From contig NC_087067.1 in NCBI RefSeq assembly GCF_963678635.1, positions 45,704,515 through 45,768,514 on the forward strand: 64,000 bases of DNA. The letters are read 5' to 3'. The translations under genes were made by a program, and so were the position numbers. This document shows, in pieces, positions 50,501 to 59,449 of the stretch. A model generated the notes under the pieces. That model saw only the letters and a program-made list of their open reading frames with translations. It ran no database searches and was not told where the DNA came from. The first letter of the stretch is position 1, and each line of letters starts with the position of its first letter. Source of the stretch: Symsagittifera roscoffensis. Taxonomy: Eukaryota; Xenacoelomorpha; Acoela; Convolutidae.

Positions 50501-53500
50501 TCTAATGTCTGGATCTGGTTCTCGAATTGAGGAATTGAGGAATTGATGCTCTCTTTTTGATTGCTATTTTTCGTAATTGAGTTGTTAAAGTCATCACTAA
50601 GATTTCTGCCAATTTTGTGTTTTTTTAATCATTAGTGTTAGGTGAATATGCTTTTCGAACTAGTGTTTCGATTCTAACTGCCAATTGTTTAATTGTTTCA
50701 TTTGGTAGTCTACGAAATTCATTGCATAAAACTCTTTGGTGTTGTTTGTTTCTTTCAGAGTCGAACAATATTTGAAAATTCTTGTGTGAATCTTTTCCAA
50801 TCTGATTTTATATCTATAGGTAAAATTGAAAACCATTTCTGGACTGCGCCATCAAGTGTTGTTTGGATTAAAGCTGTGTGTCTATGTATCCAGTTTTGAT
50901 GAAGTGGTGTATTTACTGGTTCAGTTCCCATGTTTAAAAACAGATTTGCTGTGACTGTATTCAGACAATCTTCTACAGAGTATTCAGGTCTGTGCCTGTG
51001 AATACCATTAGCGGTTTAATTGATGATATTGATCATCCACCCATTAGGTATGGATTCATACTCGTCTGTAGTGATTCTGCGGCATTTGGCATTTGTGAAA
51101 AAATTGTAAGTTGACTTTTTGTTATTTCATGTTTTTGTAAATAATATGATAGTGGAATTTCACTAGGCATTTGATTTGGTTGATAGGATTGTGTACTAAC
51201 TGAGTTTTGTGATTGAAAACCTTAACTCTGTGATGTTTGAATTGGTCTAGGTTGTCTTATTTGTTCTTCTCGTGTATACGGTTCACAAATATCTGGTTGA
51301 TCTATGTTGTAGGAACGAGGTCTCTGGTTTTGATAAAATCGTTGATGATTCTGATTATAATACTCCTCATTGTCTGATGGATGATAATTAGCTGTATAAT
51401 AGGATGTTTGATGTCTAGTATGATTTCGTTGTATAATGTTTTTGTTTTGTTGAAAAAACGTATAGTTTTTTCTTTGATCTTTTGAAGTTTGTGGGTAGTC
51501 ATTAAAATTTACTGAGTTTGATAATGGTTGCTGTAAATTTTGATTTTGTGAGAAAAGTGGTTTTGTGTGTTTGTACCTGAGGATTTAGTTATTTGTGATC
51601 TTTTTACGTAGTTGTAATTATGTTCTGGAAAATTATTTCGCTAGGATGTTTTTTTTGCGTTAGTTTCGCAATTGGTGTAAATGCTTGATAATCCATTTGC
51701 GTATATTTTGGAACAACGGAGGGTTTTACCGTAGATTCTAATGTTATCTGTGGTTTCATGGGGTTTCTCGGTCTTGGAGCTGTAAGATTTGGATGAATAA
51801 CTTTGTTGTGTTGTAGTTGCTATTGTTTCACTTATTTGTTCTTTTACGAAATGTGATGAATTTTGGATATCTTGCTGAGTAGGATTTCTAGTTTCATTTA
51901 GGTTTTCTTGTTGCATGAATGTTGAATTTACACTATTGTTTCCTGTTCTATCGGGAAGAAATGAATTATACTTTATAGGTGTTGCGTCAACTATGAGTGG
52001 GTGTATTTTAACATAATCCTTGTGAATAGAAATTGTCCTAATTGCTTGACTTGGTTCTGATGGTATTATCATGAGACCATTCTGGGTCCCAAACACAATC
52101 TCATTGTTCTGCTAAGACCATTTCATCATTTGTATTTTGTTGTCTAAAATTTTTTCTCGCTTGTGAATTAAGTTCAATATTACGTGTAAAGTAATCGAAC
52201 ATAAACCATGCTAAATTTATTTCATTACTAAATCATTACTTGTTAAATTGTTACGGATTGCGTTTAACAATTCGGAAAATTTTGCAATTTGGTGTCTGAC
52301 ATTGTATTTCGAGATGTTTGAAATGGTGAATCTTCTTCTTTCCGTTCTTTCTAATGTAGTTCTTTCTAAAGATTCCGTTCTTTCTAATGTAGATAAATAG
52401 CTATAAATAAATCAAAATACGTCATTAGTGAATATTCAATTTGCCCTTTGTGAGTTTTTGTGTTGTATTTTTTTATGTATTCTGTGAATACTTTTGAAAA
52501 TTCTATATCTACTTCATCTGTTTGAATTAGATATCTAACATGAAATGTATTTGGTGAACTGATTTCTATGGCGTAAATTCCGTACTGTTGCGAGATGTTA
52601 CATATTCGTTTAAGATAGTGGTCAAGGAGTTGTCTTTTGAATTTTACTTCGGGGAATACACGTTTACATGGGCTATCTTCTTTTTCAAATAAATTTGGTA
52701 GTAGATTTTGACAAATATGTACTTGTCCTCTATCTTCAGTTAGTGGGCTTACAAAACATGCGAGAATGGAGTTTTCTGCTTGGTTTTCTTTGCTTTGAAT
52801 TCATGTATTTTATGATGACTGTTAGTGTGTAAGTTTCAATAAGTTTTATTGGTTGATTCCAATTGTATAGGCTCACTGGTTTATTTGTATATATCTTTTT
52901 TATTCTTCGTTTTCCTTTTATTGATGACTGTGATGTAGTTTCTGAGTCAACAGAATATAATTGATCGTTAACTTGGTGATTTTTCTTTATCGAATCCTTT
53001 AGCTTGTAAAGATATTGTATTTCACTGGTTTCCGATTCGGAGACTGCGTTTCTTCGCTTTGAAAATCACTTTCGAACAATTTGTTTTTGGTTGCTTATAT
53101 TTTTTTGTGTTTGTCGTCTTGTTCTTATGTATTCTATTGTTTGTCTATGTGGTGTGACTACAAATTCGTATCTTTCGTCGTTAATTATACAGTTGTTGAG
53201 TATAATTGTTTGTTTCTTTCCTAAATCGTCTCTTGACATAAGGTTCAGGATGACGGATGCAAGATTGGGATTTGTGATTTTTGATGTTTTAAACTGTAAG
53301 GTCTTACAATTTTTTGTGGTTAGCTTAACTTGGGTCATGTAGGGTTGGAGAGAAGTGTATATATCGATGCATCAGAATGATTTTTACTTTCTCGTGGCTA
53401 ATCTAAGTTAAGGTGTTAACTTACTGAATCTTACCTAGGGGTAGTGATTTGTGATCAAGGGTTGGAGAACATAGAATCGATTCACAAGGTTCAGGTATAA

Positions 53501-56500
53501 TTAGAACGCAAGTAGTTCGTTAGGTACTATTTTAAACTTACTAAATTTAAATATTATCTCGGGTCAACTAAGAGGGGGAGTCAAGTGAAGGATGAATAAC
53601 CGAATTTCGTCACTGTTTATCTTAATTAGAATGCTTAATTTTTTGAAAAATTTGTGTTAGTCCTGTGTCTTTAGTAAGGGTTGGATAGTGAATCGACGTT
53701 TGAGGTTGTTAGACATTTTGTAATTTTTGAAGGAGAGAAAAAATTAATCTATTTGATCCAAGGATAAGCCTTGATGATCAGGATATGAATTGAATTAATA
53801 TAAATTTAATTTAAGTGAATTTTAATTAAAGATCGAAGGTAAGCCTTGATAATATGTTGCTTTAAATAAGTTAGTTAAGTGAAAACAAGGATAGGCCTTG
53901 ACAATTTAAAAAATTAGTTTCAGTTTTTGGCGATGTTAGTAGTTTTATGATTTACTGTTATGTTTTAGGTGATAAAGCTGGGATTATGAAATGATTTATT
54001 TATACTAACGGTATGTTTTTTAAACTAACTAATTTTTATTTAAGTGTTTATTCAATAAATGTTTTTCCCAGATTTACTGTAAATTTACTGCAAATTTTTG
54101 AAGAGAACGGCTAGAGATGTTTTTATCAGTCGCTATTGTACAATTAATAAGTTTAGCGACTTCAATGATTGTTGAAGACTTTTCTTGAAAGATGTTATGT
54201 CAGTAAAAAAAAAATCTAATTTTACTGCTAATAAAATTTTAAATATAAAAATTTGAGTTGGCTTTTGCCGTACGACCATGAAATTATTGGTAAGTTTCGT
54301 TCTAGTCGTTTATCTTCTCTTGTCCGAGGTTGTCTTCCAATACCGGGTAATTCTCATATTTTTCGGAATATTGACTCTGGTCTTTTGAGTCGAAGAAACA
54401 TTTCAATTAAATTTTTGTCATGTAACATTTTTTGCTAATCTAATGTTTTGGTTAGTTCCAATCCAAGTTGTTTAAGGTCTTGTTCGAGACTTTTGGTCGC
54501 ACCAGATGAGTTAAGGCTGGGTTGTATAACTCATCGAGTAATTTCAGATAGGGTACACCGTCTGCTCGTCACGCTATCTCATTTTCGGCCGGATAGATTC
54601 GTGCAACTTCTTACTCTAATACCGATCTTAATCTTAATCTTATATCTCCTAGTCTCAATAGATCTAGAGTATACTGGTTTGTTACGAGTCGGTCTCTTGG
54701 AGAAAGCAACTAAGTTCTAAGTCAAGTTCAAATTTCTCTGATGCTGAAATTACAAGTAATTTCAGCACTTACAAATGAGTGGGTTGTTAGTTTGATGGAG
54801 TATGATTGGTTAGTATTCAATATTTTATAGGGATAAAATACATAAACAATGAGCAGTAATAAAATCTAGTTTCAATCTGGTTTCAAGTTGTTATGTTATA
54901 CGTGTCATAAACTTTTACTTTCACATAATTTTTATTGAAGTTCTCGATTTTTTCAATTTGGAACTTGAACGTTTTGTTTAATAGTTTTTTTTTCCATTAT
55001 CAAGGTAAAAAAGTGCTTCTCACATTTTTTTTCTTCACTATCGCCATTTGCTCACTGCATCAAGTCAGAAGGGTTCTATGCTTGAACGGGGGAGGGTATT
55101 TATTGGTTGAAGGGGGAATGGTTGAACCAAGGGATGAGCTTAGCCCCCCCCCCCCCAGCATCCAAATTACCCCCAACCCCAGTTCCCACTCCTCAGTTTA
55201 TCGCCCCATTCTCCCTCGCCAGTTTGACTTAACCTCCGCACCCCAATTTCCACGTCTTAAGTTTGTTCCAAATCCCTAATCTTCTTCCCAGCTTTTGTCA
55301 CAAAAATTTCATTATGCTCGACTATTATCCATGAAATTCCAGTGGGGGTTGCGTGGAAAAAGCCGTAAATTTCACACGCCGTAAAATGCTGAACGAATCC
55401 AAAATCAATTGAAAATTTCGATTAGACACCAGTTTTTTTTGGAAATTATAAGATCATATTTGCTAATATCACCATCAAAGCGCATTGTTCAAGCTTCGTC
55501 CTTCGAAATTGGTTGATCGCTTAGAGTTGATTCTTGTGGTATATTTTCGCAAGAAATAATTTTAAATGCCAAGTCAGATTTCTTCCTCAAAATACTCTTC
55601 CGTGGCTCCTTCCGGGGATCGAACGGTTTGATGTCTTTCAGATCTATAAAATGAAAACTCCTTGAGCATTGTACAATCACATAACAGCATCGATTTTTAA
55701 AAATAGCTGTACAGTTCAATTAACCTTTCATTATTTCAGGCACGGATATGCAATTTTTTTGATGTGATGTTTGCAACATTACACCAGCGGTTTTAGGGGG
55801 GGGGGGGGGGTGGCGGACGCTTCCTCCTCAAGCATTGGACCCCCTACCGACCCAAAAGGTCCCCCTTTGTAATATTTGAGATATTCATTTTCGCGTGTAG
55901 TTTTCAGTCAGACTTTTTTTACTACCACAACAAAAAAAATTTTAGTACCAGAGATGCTGTTGGAGAGTTGCTGTTGAATTCAGAGATGCCGTAAAAACTT
56001 TGTCTTTGAATCATAAAAAAATCTTTAGCTATGAACTTCAATCCGAAATTTTTTCATAAGGGAAATATGATCGATTTGAATACTTTTTTGAAGAATTTCT
56101 CAATTTCATGATCTTTCTTCAGTAGTTATTGGCGTTTTCATAGAACTTAAGCCTCCAAGTGATTTTAGGAAAGTTGAAAAATAAAACACGGCAGAAAGTA
56201 ATTTTCTTGTTTTCTGATTTATGCATTTCAAAAACCGGCTGATATTATTAACGAATGCCAATCCTTAGGATTCATTGTCAAGAATAACGCTTCTTATGGG
56301 TTAAACTTGCCTAAATTTTTGAAAAACAATGTTTTACAGATGACAAAATAGTGATTTGAGGTGCTAAAAAAGTTTAAATTTCAATCTGAAGCCTCGTCAG
56401 CTTGTTGTCCTAGACCCATTCAATCCGTCTTAAAAATCGTTCCAAATTGGTTGATAGAAGCCTAATCGCCGGAGGAGGAGCAATAAGCAGAATTGTCGAT

Positions 56501-58287
56501 ATGCAGAACAGGTCGAAGTGCAGAAAAAACCGTGAAATGAGTCCCGTGAAATGTTTATATATTTTTTTTCAGCGTTTCGTTTTTTTAAGTTATTAAAAAC
56601 TGATTGGCTGATTTTTATTTTTGCGCAGTCGGTTCTTCGAAGATGAGGGACTCCGCCCAGAAAAGACCCAAAAATTTCTATTTCTGAATGTTATACTTAA
56701 AATTGTGTTCACAGGTGGGATCGGAAAGTAGCGTGGCCTCGCGATTCGTATTTCCCCACCCATCGTCGTCCTTTTGGACCTCTCTGGGTCAATGCGCCCC
56801 GGGATCCAACAGGATATCTGCTGGCTCATTACAAAAATTTTCGCTGCAGAGGCCACACATACAATCACCAAAAGGCAAAGCGATAGATTTACTAACAGAA
56901 TCTTAATACATACTTAAAGTTTTTCCTAGGGAACCCTGCTACGCTTTTTCTCTAGCTAATGGCATGAAGTAAACAAATAAAAACAAGCTTGAGACTTTGA
57001 AAAAAACGCTACCTATAGAAACCATTTTGCAACAGCACTTGAGCGATTCCGCTTACTGGCTCTGCATAAAAAATCAAATCTTGAAAGATTGTTGAATTTG
57101 CCTCAATTTTTTTAACATGCAATTCAGTAAAAAATTAATTGAGTAAATATTTAAAGTGCAGTCACAAAGCAGAAGTGTTCCCAGATCTCAGAAGTGTTCC
57201 CAGATTTTTGAAGGCGTTTCACTGGGAGTGAGACCTAATTTAAGCTACTAATTAATAAAACGACTGTATCGTATCAATTAGTACTTGTAAAAAAATTCAA
57301 GATTTTTTAAATAAAAATTGTAATAAGAACTTAATTGTTGATTAACTTCAAAGTTCACAGGTTAATCATCCTACAAAAAAGTACCCTTTAATAGATATTT
57401 TTACAATATTGTATCATTTTCTCGCAATTTTTTTTACGTCAAATTTTAAGATAGCAATTTCTTTCCACAAAAACTGGTGAAGTTTAGAAGAAAGCTGAAA
57501 CTTTTTTGAGTCTTTTTCTTTATCAAAATAAGGAATAAATAATTTCAGAAAAATTTTCAGTTTTTGTTTTTCATTTAAATTCACGTAAATTTTCATATTA
57601 TACGGATACTATTTGCATTTCGAAAATTAAAAATTTCCTGAAATGGTTTTCTTTTCAATGGTTCTTTTATTGATACAAATTTAAAGTTTATTGAAAGCGT
57701 ATTGAAAGTTTTTGGAGTCATTTAAACATCAATTTTGTAGATTCTGTTCCAATCTTACACCTTTTTTGAGCGACGCGTTTTTAATCTCACAACTTTCTTA
57801 TGAAGAAAAATCCTTTTCTTGTAACAATCTAAGAGCCAAATTTTGTTAGCAGTTGAAAATTGCTTATCATAAATTTACTAAGATAGCACATTTTTGTCAA
57901 CCTAGGCCAGTATGGTTGTTTATGTTATGATTTGTGAATCAAAAATATTCTAAGGAGAATGGATGGGGGGGGGGGGGCGTTCTTTTTTGAAATTTGAAAA
58001 TTTTGTCGATATTTTTACTTTCCTCTAAAATTACAAAGTTTTCATAAATTGAAAAAAAAAAAAAAAAAAAATAAATAAAAAGATAGTAAAGTCTATCGCA
58101 ATAGGAAATGAGTACTGGCGGAAGGAAAGAGGTGGATTGTGAGATTCTTACTCCAACGTACCCATTTGCCAAGCGCACACCTTTTGCAAACATAACCAAG
58201 GAAACATTAATTCTGAACGGAACTGAACTGTACAGTATTTATATTGATGAGCCTTACAATCAAACAAAAACTAAATATGGATGGTAA
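32543..58287 (+). CDS. LicD-type (fukutin/FKRP-like) transferase, copy 3, with an 18-kb intron
   Basis: Exons: A 32543-32935, B 37710-37917, C 38683-38761, D 56715 to about 56883, E 58105-58287 (TAA 58285-58287); about 340 residues. The N-terminus has one membrane anchor (SIFVSLVFIATLVFTYSYVL), then NDIAYTVSAGTLVGSY, the LicD first strand. Exon B holds MLPWDDDIDLMIHY; C holds WNWPYIDVESYIEEDNQ; D holds WPRDSYFPTHRRPFGPLWV; E holds TPFANITKETLILNGTELY and ends TKYGW. Exon lengths and phases match copies 1 and 2. The exon A donor is GTTCGG, a weak GT site, unlike GTAAGG in copy 2. Exon D reads into an in-frame TAG (56884-56886) with no GT donor, as in the other copies. Exons D and E diverge most (ECRGHTYNH-type region instead of CKTSTWAH; TGGRKEVDCE instead of RVKAKEADC). 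Intron A-B is 4.8 kb with several small transposons; intron C-D is 18 kb and holds an old retroelement. Frames are open in every exon, so function is plausible, but splicing over 18 kb is untested. Confidence 0.8.
33083..33641. mobile_element. hAT-like element, 559 bp, with 8-bp target duplication
   Basis: It begins CAGGCGCGGATCTAAG and ends CCCCTAAATCCACTACTG, flanked by TTGATAGC (33075-33082) and CTGATAGC (33642-33649), a 7/8 match. The middle carries the GAGGCCAAACTGTGCACTG module also found at 4.8 and 5.1 kb, and a YTNxEGER-type frame shared with 36030-36320. It is non-autonomous and lies in the A-B intron of LicD copy 3. Confidence 0.75.
33660..33904 (+). mobile_element. HINE-like 3' fragment, third subfamily
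   Basis: It ends with CGGAACAATCAGGGCTTTGC, then CCTGATATACGAGCAGTCTTG; ATCAGGGC/GCCCTGAT is an eight-base-pair stem, the best hairpin in the family here. The upstream body resembles the 34100-34569 copy. The start is missing. Confidence 0.55.
34100..34569 (+). mobile_element. HINE-like element, third subfamily, degenerate start
   Basis: A weak start (TATTCCGAATTTGTGG) is followed by TTATTCAGACAATTTTTGG and, at the end, CAGTCAGAACATTCAGGGC and a GCCCTGATATACGACC hairpin arm. The body shares GGATTAAG and TTTACCAATATTTTC-like strings with the 33.7 kb fragment. Confidence 0.5.
34740..34891 (-). mobile_element. HINE-like 5' fragment, inverted
   Basis: The plus strand reads AACCCTCATACCTTTAC ... 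GAAGTCGGAAC, the reverse of the family's first ~150 bases. The rest is missing. Confidence 0.45.
35362..35867 (+). mobile_element. HINE-like element, second subfamily, decayed hairpin
   Basis: Starts GTTCCGACTATTTTTAAAG and ends GCAGTCGGAAAATTTACGGC, then TTTGCC and a GAGTCTTGTT tail. The hairpin arms are partly mismatched. Confidence 0.55.
36030..36320. mobile_element. hAT-like MITE, 291 bp, perfect 8-bp target duplication
   Basis: It begins CAGAGGCGGATTTAGGGGG and ends CCTAGATCCGCCCCTG. The flanks are ATCTAGAC on both sides (36022-36029 and 36321-36328), a perfect duplication. It contains the CGACCCCCTGCCGACCC string also seen in a fragment at 55.8 kb. The perfect duplication suggests it is among the younger insertions. 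Confidence 0.9.
36329..37709. other. intronic DNA of LicD copy 3, nothing recognised
   Basis: AT-rich sequence with no transposon ends seen. A four-unit GGTTCT microsatellite lies at about 37,650-37,675, just before exon B. Confidence 0.4.
38800..39070. repeat. TCCATTATAATCCATT-type repeat block
   Basis: Short degenerate units such as ATCCATTAGAATCCATTA, GATTGATTATAATCC and TAGTCCATTAGAATCGATTA recur along about 270 bases. The same units return at about 40,020-40,070 and 58,980-59,075. Confidence 0.55.
39131..39345. repeat. G-rich island following the TCCATTA block
   Basis: Units such as GGAGGGGAGGAGG, GGAAGGGGTAAACTGGGGAGG and GGGAGGGGATAAATC are repeated loosely. G-quadruplex formation is plausible. 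It is the opposite-strand counterpart of the islands at 40.3, 55.2 and 59.2 kb. Confidence 0.45.
40200..40480. repeat. C/A-rich island, CACCC-type units
   Basis: Over about 280 bases the plus strand is dominated by ACCC and CACCCC units with very little G. It overlaps the 3' part of the minus-strand frame 40401-40820, and the skew alone keeps frames open. Confidence 0.5.
40401..40820 (-). CDS. open frame of unknown function; may be composition-driven
   Basis: A 139-codon minus-strand frame begins MAKHNRYAAYSHNSKDLKYE and continues through QWNSIEPDQWLSRCSS before becoming low-complexity. Its first ~90 codons use a balanced codon set and GC content is clearly above the surroundings, as a coding exon would be. 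A second frame (40375-40722) is also open, which argues for a low-T strand with few chance stops. No domain is recognised. It lies beside the old retroelement, on the same strand, so it could be part of it, a host exon, or neither. Confidence 0.25.
   Translation of the reverse strand: MAKHNRYAAYSHNSKDLKYELASQQWNSIEPDQWLSRCSSVRADPSYKAPPPNSHFTPFPNKIGTLFSTKQEQMIITNRSEITIPPQPYVSHFNHTPHKTIRQQNNSTPKGEWGLVLAWGVTWVFQVVKLGGFIQVGYV
40850..42038. other. flank on the left side of the retroelement, unassigned
   Basis: This 1.2 kb of T/G-rich plus-strand sequence may contain the 3' terminal repeat of the minus-strand retroelement. I could not match it to the sequence on the right side (53.4-54.9 kb), so no terminal repeat is claimed. 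The T-rich frame at plus 41117-41359 is hydrophobic by composition only. Confidence 0.3.
42039..47516 (-). mobile_element. envelope-position region of the fossil retroelement
   Basis: Downstream of pol in the element's direction lie several open stretches, including one with several hydrophobic segments (47154-47516) and one cysteine-containing stretch resembling an extracellular domain (45521-45934). Their place after pol is that of envelope-like genes in some Ty3/gypsy lineages. No envelope family is recognised, and at about 5.5 kb the region is longer than a usual single envelope gene, so a second gene or an insertion is possible. It is broken. Confidence 0.4.
48384..48614 (-). mobile_element. 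integrase C-terminal remnant
   Basis: The segment reads INSRFTPATDLKVGTFILI and KLQPLPRGPYQIIDKPIDV, the 'GP(Y/F).I' SH3-like end of Ty3/gypsy integrases. It belongs to the same fossil element. Confidence 0.7.
49047..49750 (-). mobile_element. reverse transcriptase end and RNase H remnant
   Basis: The connection region is recognisable (KMQLYYGPFYNIL-like, then YYAMCDASKFGIGAALLQ-like), followed by an RNase H stretch containing PDHKTIIILFTQKSNPNH and VWTAGKNHALPDTISR. The latter matches the 'GK.N..AD.LSR' end of Ty3/gypsy RNase H. It is part of the fossil element. Confidence 0.75.
50270..53338 (-). mobile_element. gag-position region of the fossil retroelement
   Basis: The region precedes the pol remnants in the element's direction. 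Near 50.3 kb a zinc-knuckle-like segment (GHSIDEC) is seen, as expected at the end of a gag nucleocapsid. Upstream open stretches, including one beginning MTQVKLTTKN, do not match a family I recognise. The region is broken. Confidence 0.5.
53339..55079. other. right flank of the retroelement, probable leader and terminal-repeat zone
   Basis: Three copies of an AAGGATAAGCCTTGA-like unit occur at about 53,759, 53,828 and 53,885, roughly 60-70 bases apart, and GGGTTGGA...ATCGA recurs at 53.34, 53.46 and 53.68 kb. These would sit in the element's leader. No match to the left flank was found. The plus frames at 54253-54438 and 54448-54720 show no domain. Confidence 0.35.
55080..55280. repeat. C-rich island with CCCCA units and long C run
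   Basis: A GGGGGAGGG start is followed by a run of about 14 C and repeated CCCCAACCCCAG / CCCATTCTCCC units. It is the same compositional family as 39.2, 40.3 and 59.2 kb. Confidence 0.45.
55784..55900. mobile_element. hAT-like MITE fragment, one end only
   Basis: CAGCGGTTTTAGGGGGG is followed by GGACCCCCTACCGACCC and AAAAGGTCCCCCTTTG, matching the left part of the 36030-36320 MITE. The right end is not found. Confidence 0.5.
55901..56714. other. intronic DNA before exon D of LicD copy 3
   Basis: AT-rich with no gene recognised. A short string at about 56,400-56,470 (ATTCAATCCGTCTTAAAAATCG, then TTCCAAATTGGTTGA) resembles the middle of the HINE-like family and is probably a scrap. Confidence 0.35.
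57955..58025. mobile_element. hAT-like MITE scrap in the D-E intron of LicD copy 3
   Basis: GGGGGGGGGGCGTTCTTTTTTG followed by GAAAATTTTGTCGAT resembles the right end of the 36030-36320 MITE in reverse. Neither end is intact. Confidence 0.35.
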
Positions 58288-58979
58288 TATCAGGGTACAA
58301 AAGCTCACGTGCTATTAGCATTTTAGACCGCTGATTGGGTTGATGTCAATTTATAGTTTCTCATATTCCAGAAAAAAGCCGCATACAGTACACAATGGGA
58401 ATCAGTCAATAGCTCAAAGAACTAAACCTTCGTTTTGAAACATCCTGTTTACATGTATAGGCAGGCGGTATTGCATTTCGGTCAAGTGAGTGCTTGATAA
58501 TAGTTATAAAATGCTGCTAATTTTATAAAAAGGTGGTAAGAAAATCAAATAATCAGCATGCTAGAGTAGTCTGTGATGATTTGGCAACTTACCCCTGAGA
58601 ATACCTCCTGTATCATTAGGTATGAGTACCACGTTTGGTACAAGTTTTAAACAACCACCCTTTTTCATCGTCCTACCACTAAATTCTCTGAAAGTGTCCA
58701 TTGTTAGTTTCAAAGTTTCAAAACACAATTGTGTTTATGAAAATCGCTGCCAAATGTTCTCGTATAAGGAAGAATACTCTCAATATCTTGTCACATATCT
58801 AAGCCAGCTATTAATATCACAGTATTTTTTCAAACACGAAAGGAATTTTTACTATTTTTTCCACAAAACTGTTCAAAATCACCTCACCTCTAAGGTTATA
58901 AATCACCTAAGATTATAAATCCGCATACCCGCGATAAGTTTTCATGTATAAAATTCGATCATAATCGGTTTTCTTAGTC

Positions 58980-59390
58980 AAGAATGTTGCCATTGTAATC
59001 GACTATGACTACACTTCAGGGCTACAAAATCGATTTTACTCCATTATAATCCATTATTTTCCAAGATTTTGAATAAATTAAAGTTTATTTCAAATCACTA
59101 GCTCTCCCACCTCCCACTCGTCACGCCTAACTGCTTCCAAGTCCCCTGGTTCCCCACACCTGCAAATTACCCCATAGCATTGTTCAACAATTTTCGATAA
59201 TTCTTAACGCTGAAAATTGAAAAAAACTTTACGCATTTTTCAAATTTAACACCCCTCTTTGAGCTTACATAACTGCCCTGACAAATACACCCCACCACCC
59301 GAACTCTCACTAATAGTGGGGCAACCGGGGGTAATAGTAGGGCAACCGGGGGTAATAGTGGGGCAATTGGAGGAAATAGGGTTGGTAGTT
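58980..59390. repeat. TCCATTATAATCCATT units plus C-rich island and GGGGTAATAGT minisatellite
   Basis: ATTTTACTCCATTATAATCC at about 59,035 matches the 38.8-39.07 kb block, and a C-rich island follows (59,100-59,310), the same order as in the C-D intron. At about 59,318-59,378 a 21-base unit (GTGGGGCAACCGGGGGTAAT plus A) is repeated three times. Confidence 0.55.
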
Positions 59391-59449
59391 TTAATTGGTC
59401 ATTTTAGATTTCTATAGAGACAGACCATTAAAATCCTATGTAATCGTTT

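Larger units (their letters stand above)
42039..53338 (-). mobile_element. degraded Ty3/gypsy-like LTR retroelement with envelope-position region (fossil)
   Basis: This is an old LTR retroelement lying antisense in the C-D intron of LicD copy 3. Parts in its own direction (from high to low coordinates) are a gag-position region (about 53.3-50.3 kb), reverse transcriptase end and RNase H (about 49.75-49.05 kb), the integrase C-terminal part (about 48.6-48.4 kb), and a long envelope-position region (about 47.5-42.0 kb). RNase H and integrase motifs place it in Ty3/gypsy. It is broken in well over ten places, and not every pol domain can be recognised. Terminal repeats could not be matched by eye, so the ends are open and may extend to about 40.9 and 54.9 kb. 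Both facts point to an old insertion. Confidence 0.75.

Noticed and set aside
41600-54260. matching terminal repeats at the two ends of the retroelement (TTTTACTGC strings at 41.8 and 54.2 kb)
   Set aside because: Only short AT-rich words are shared. I could not align a long stretch, so terminal repeats were not called.
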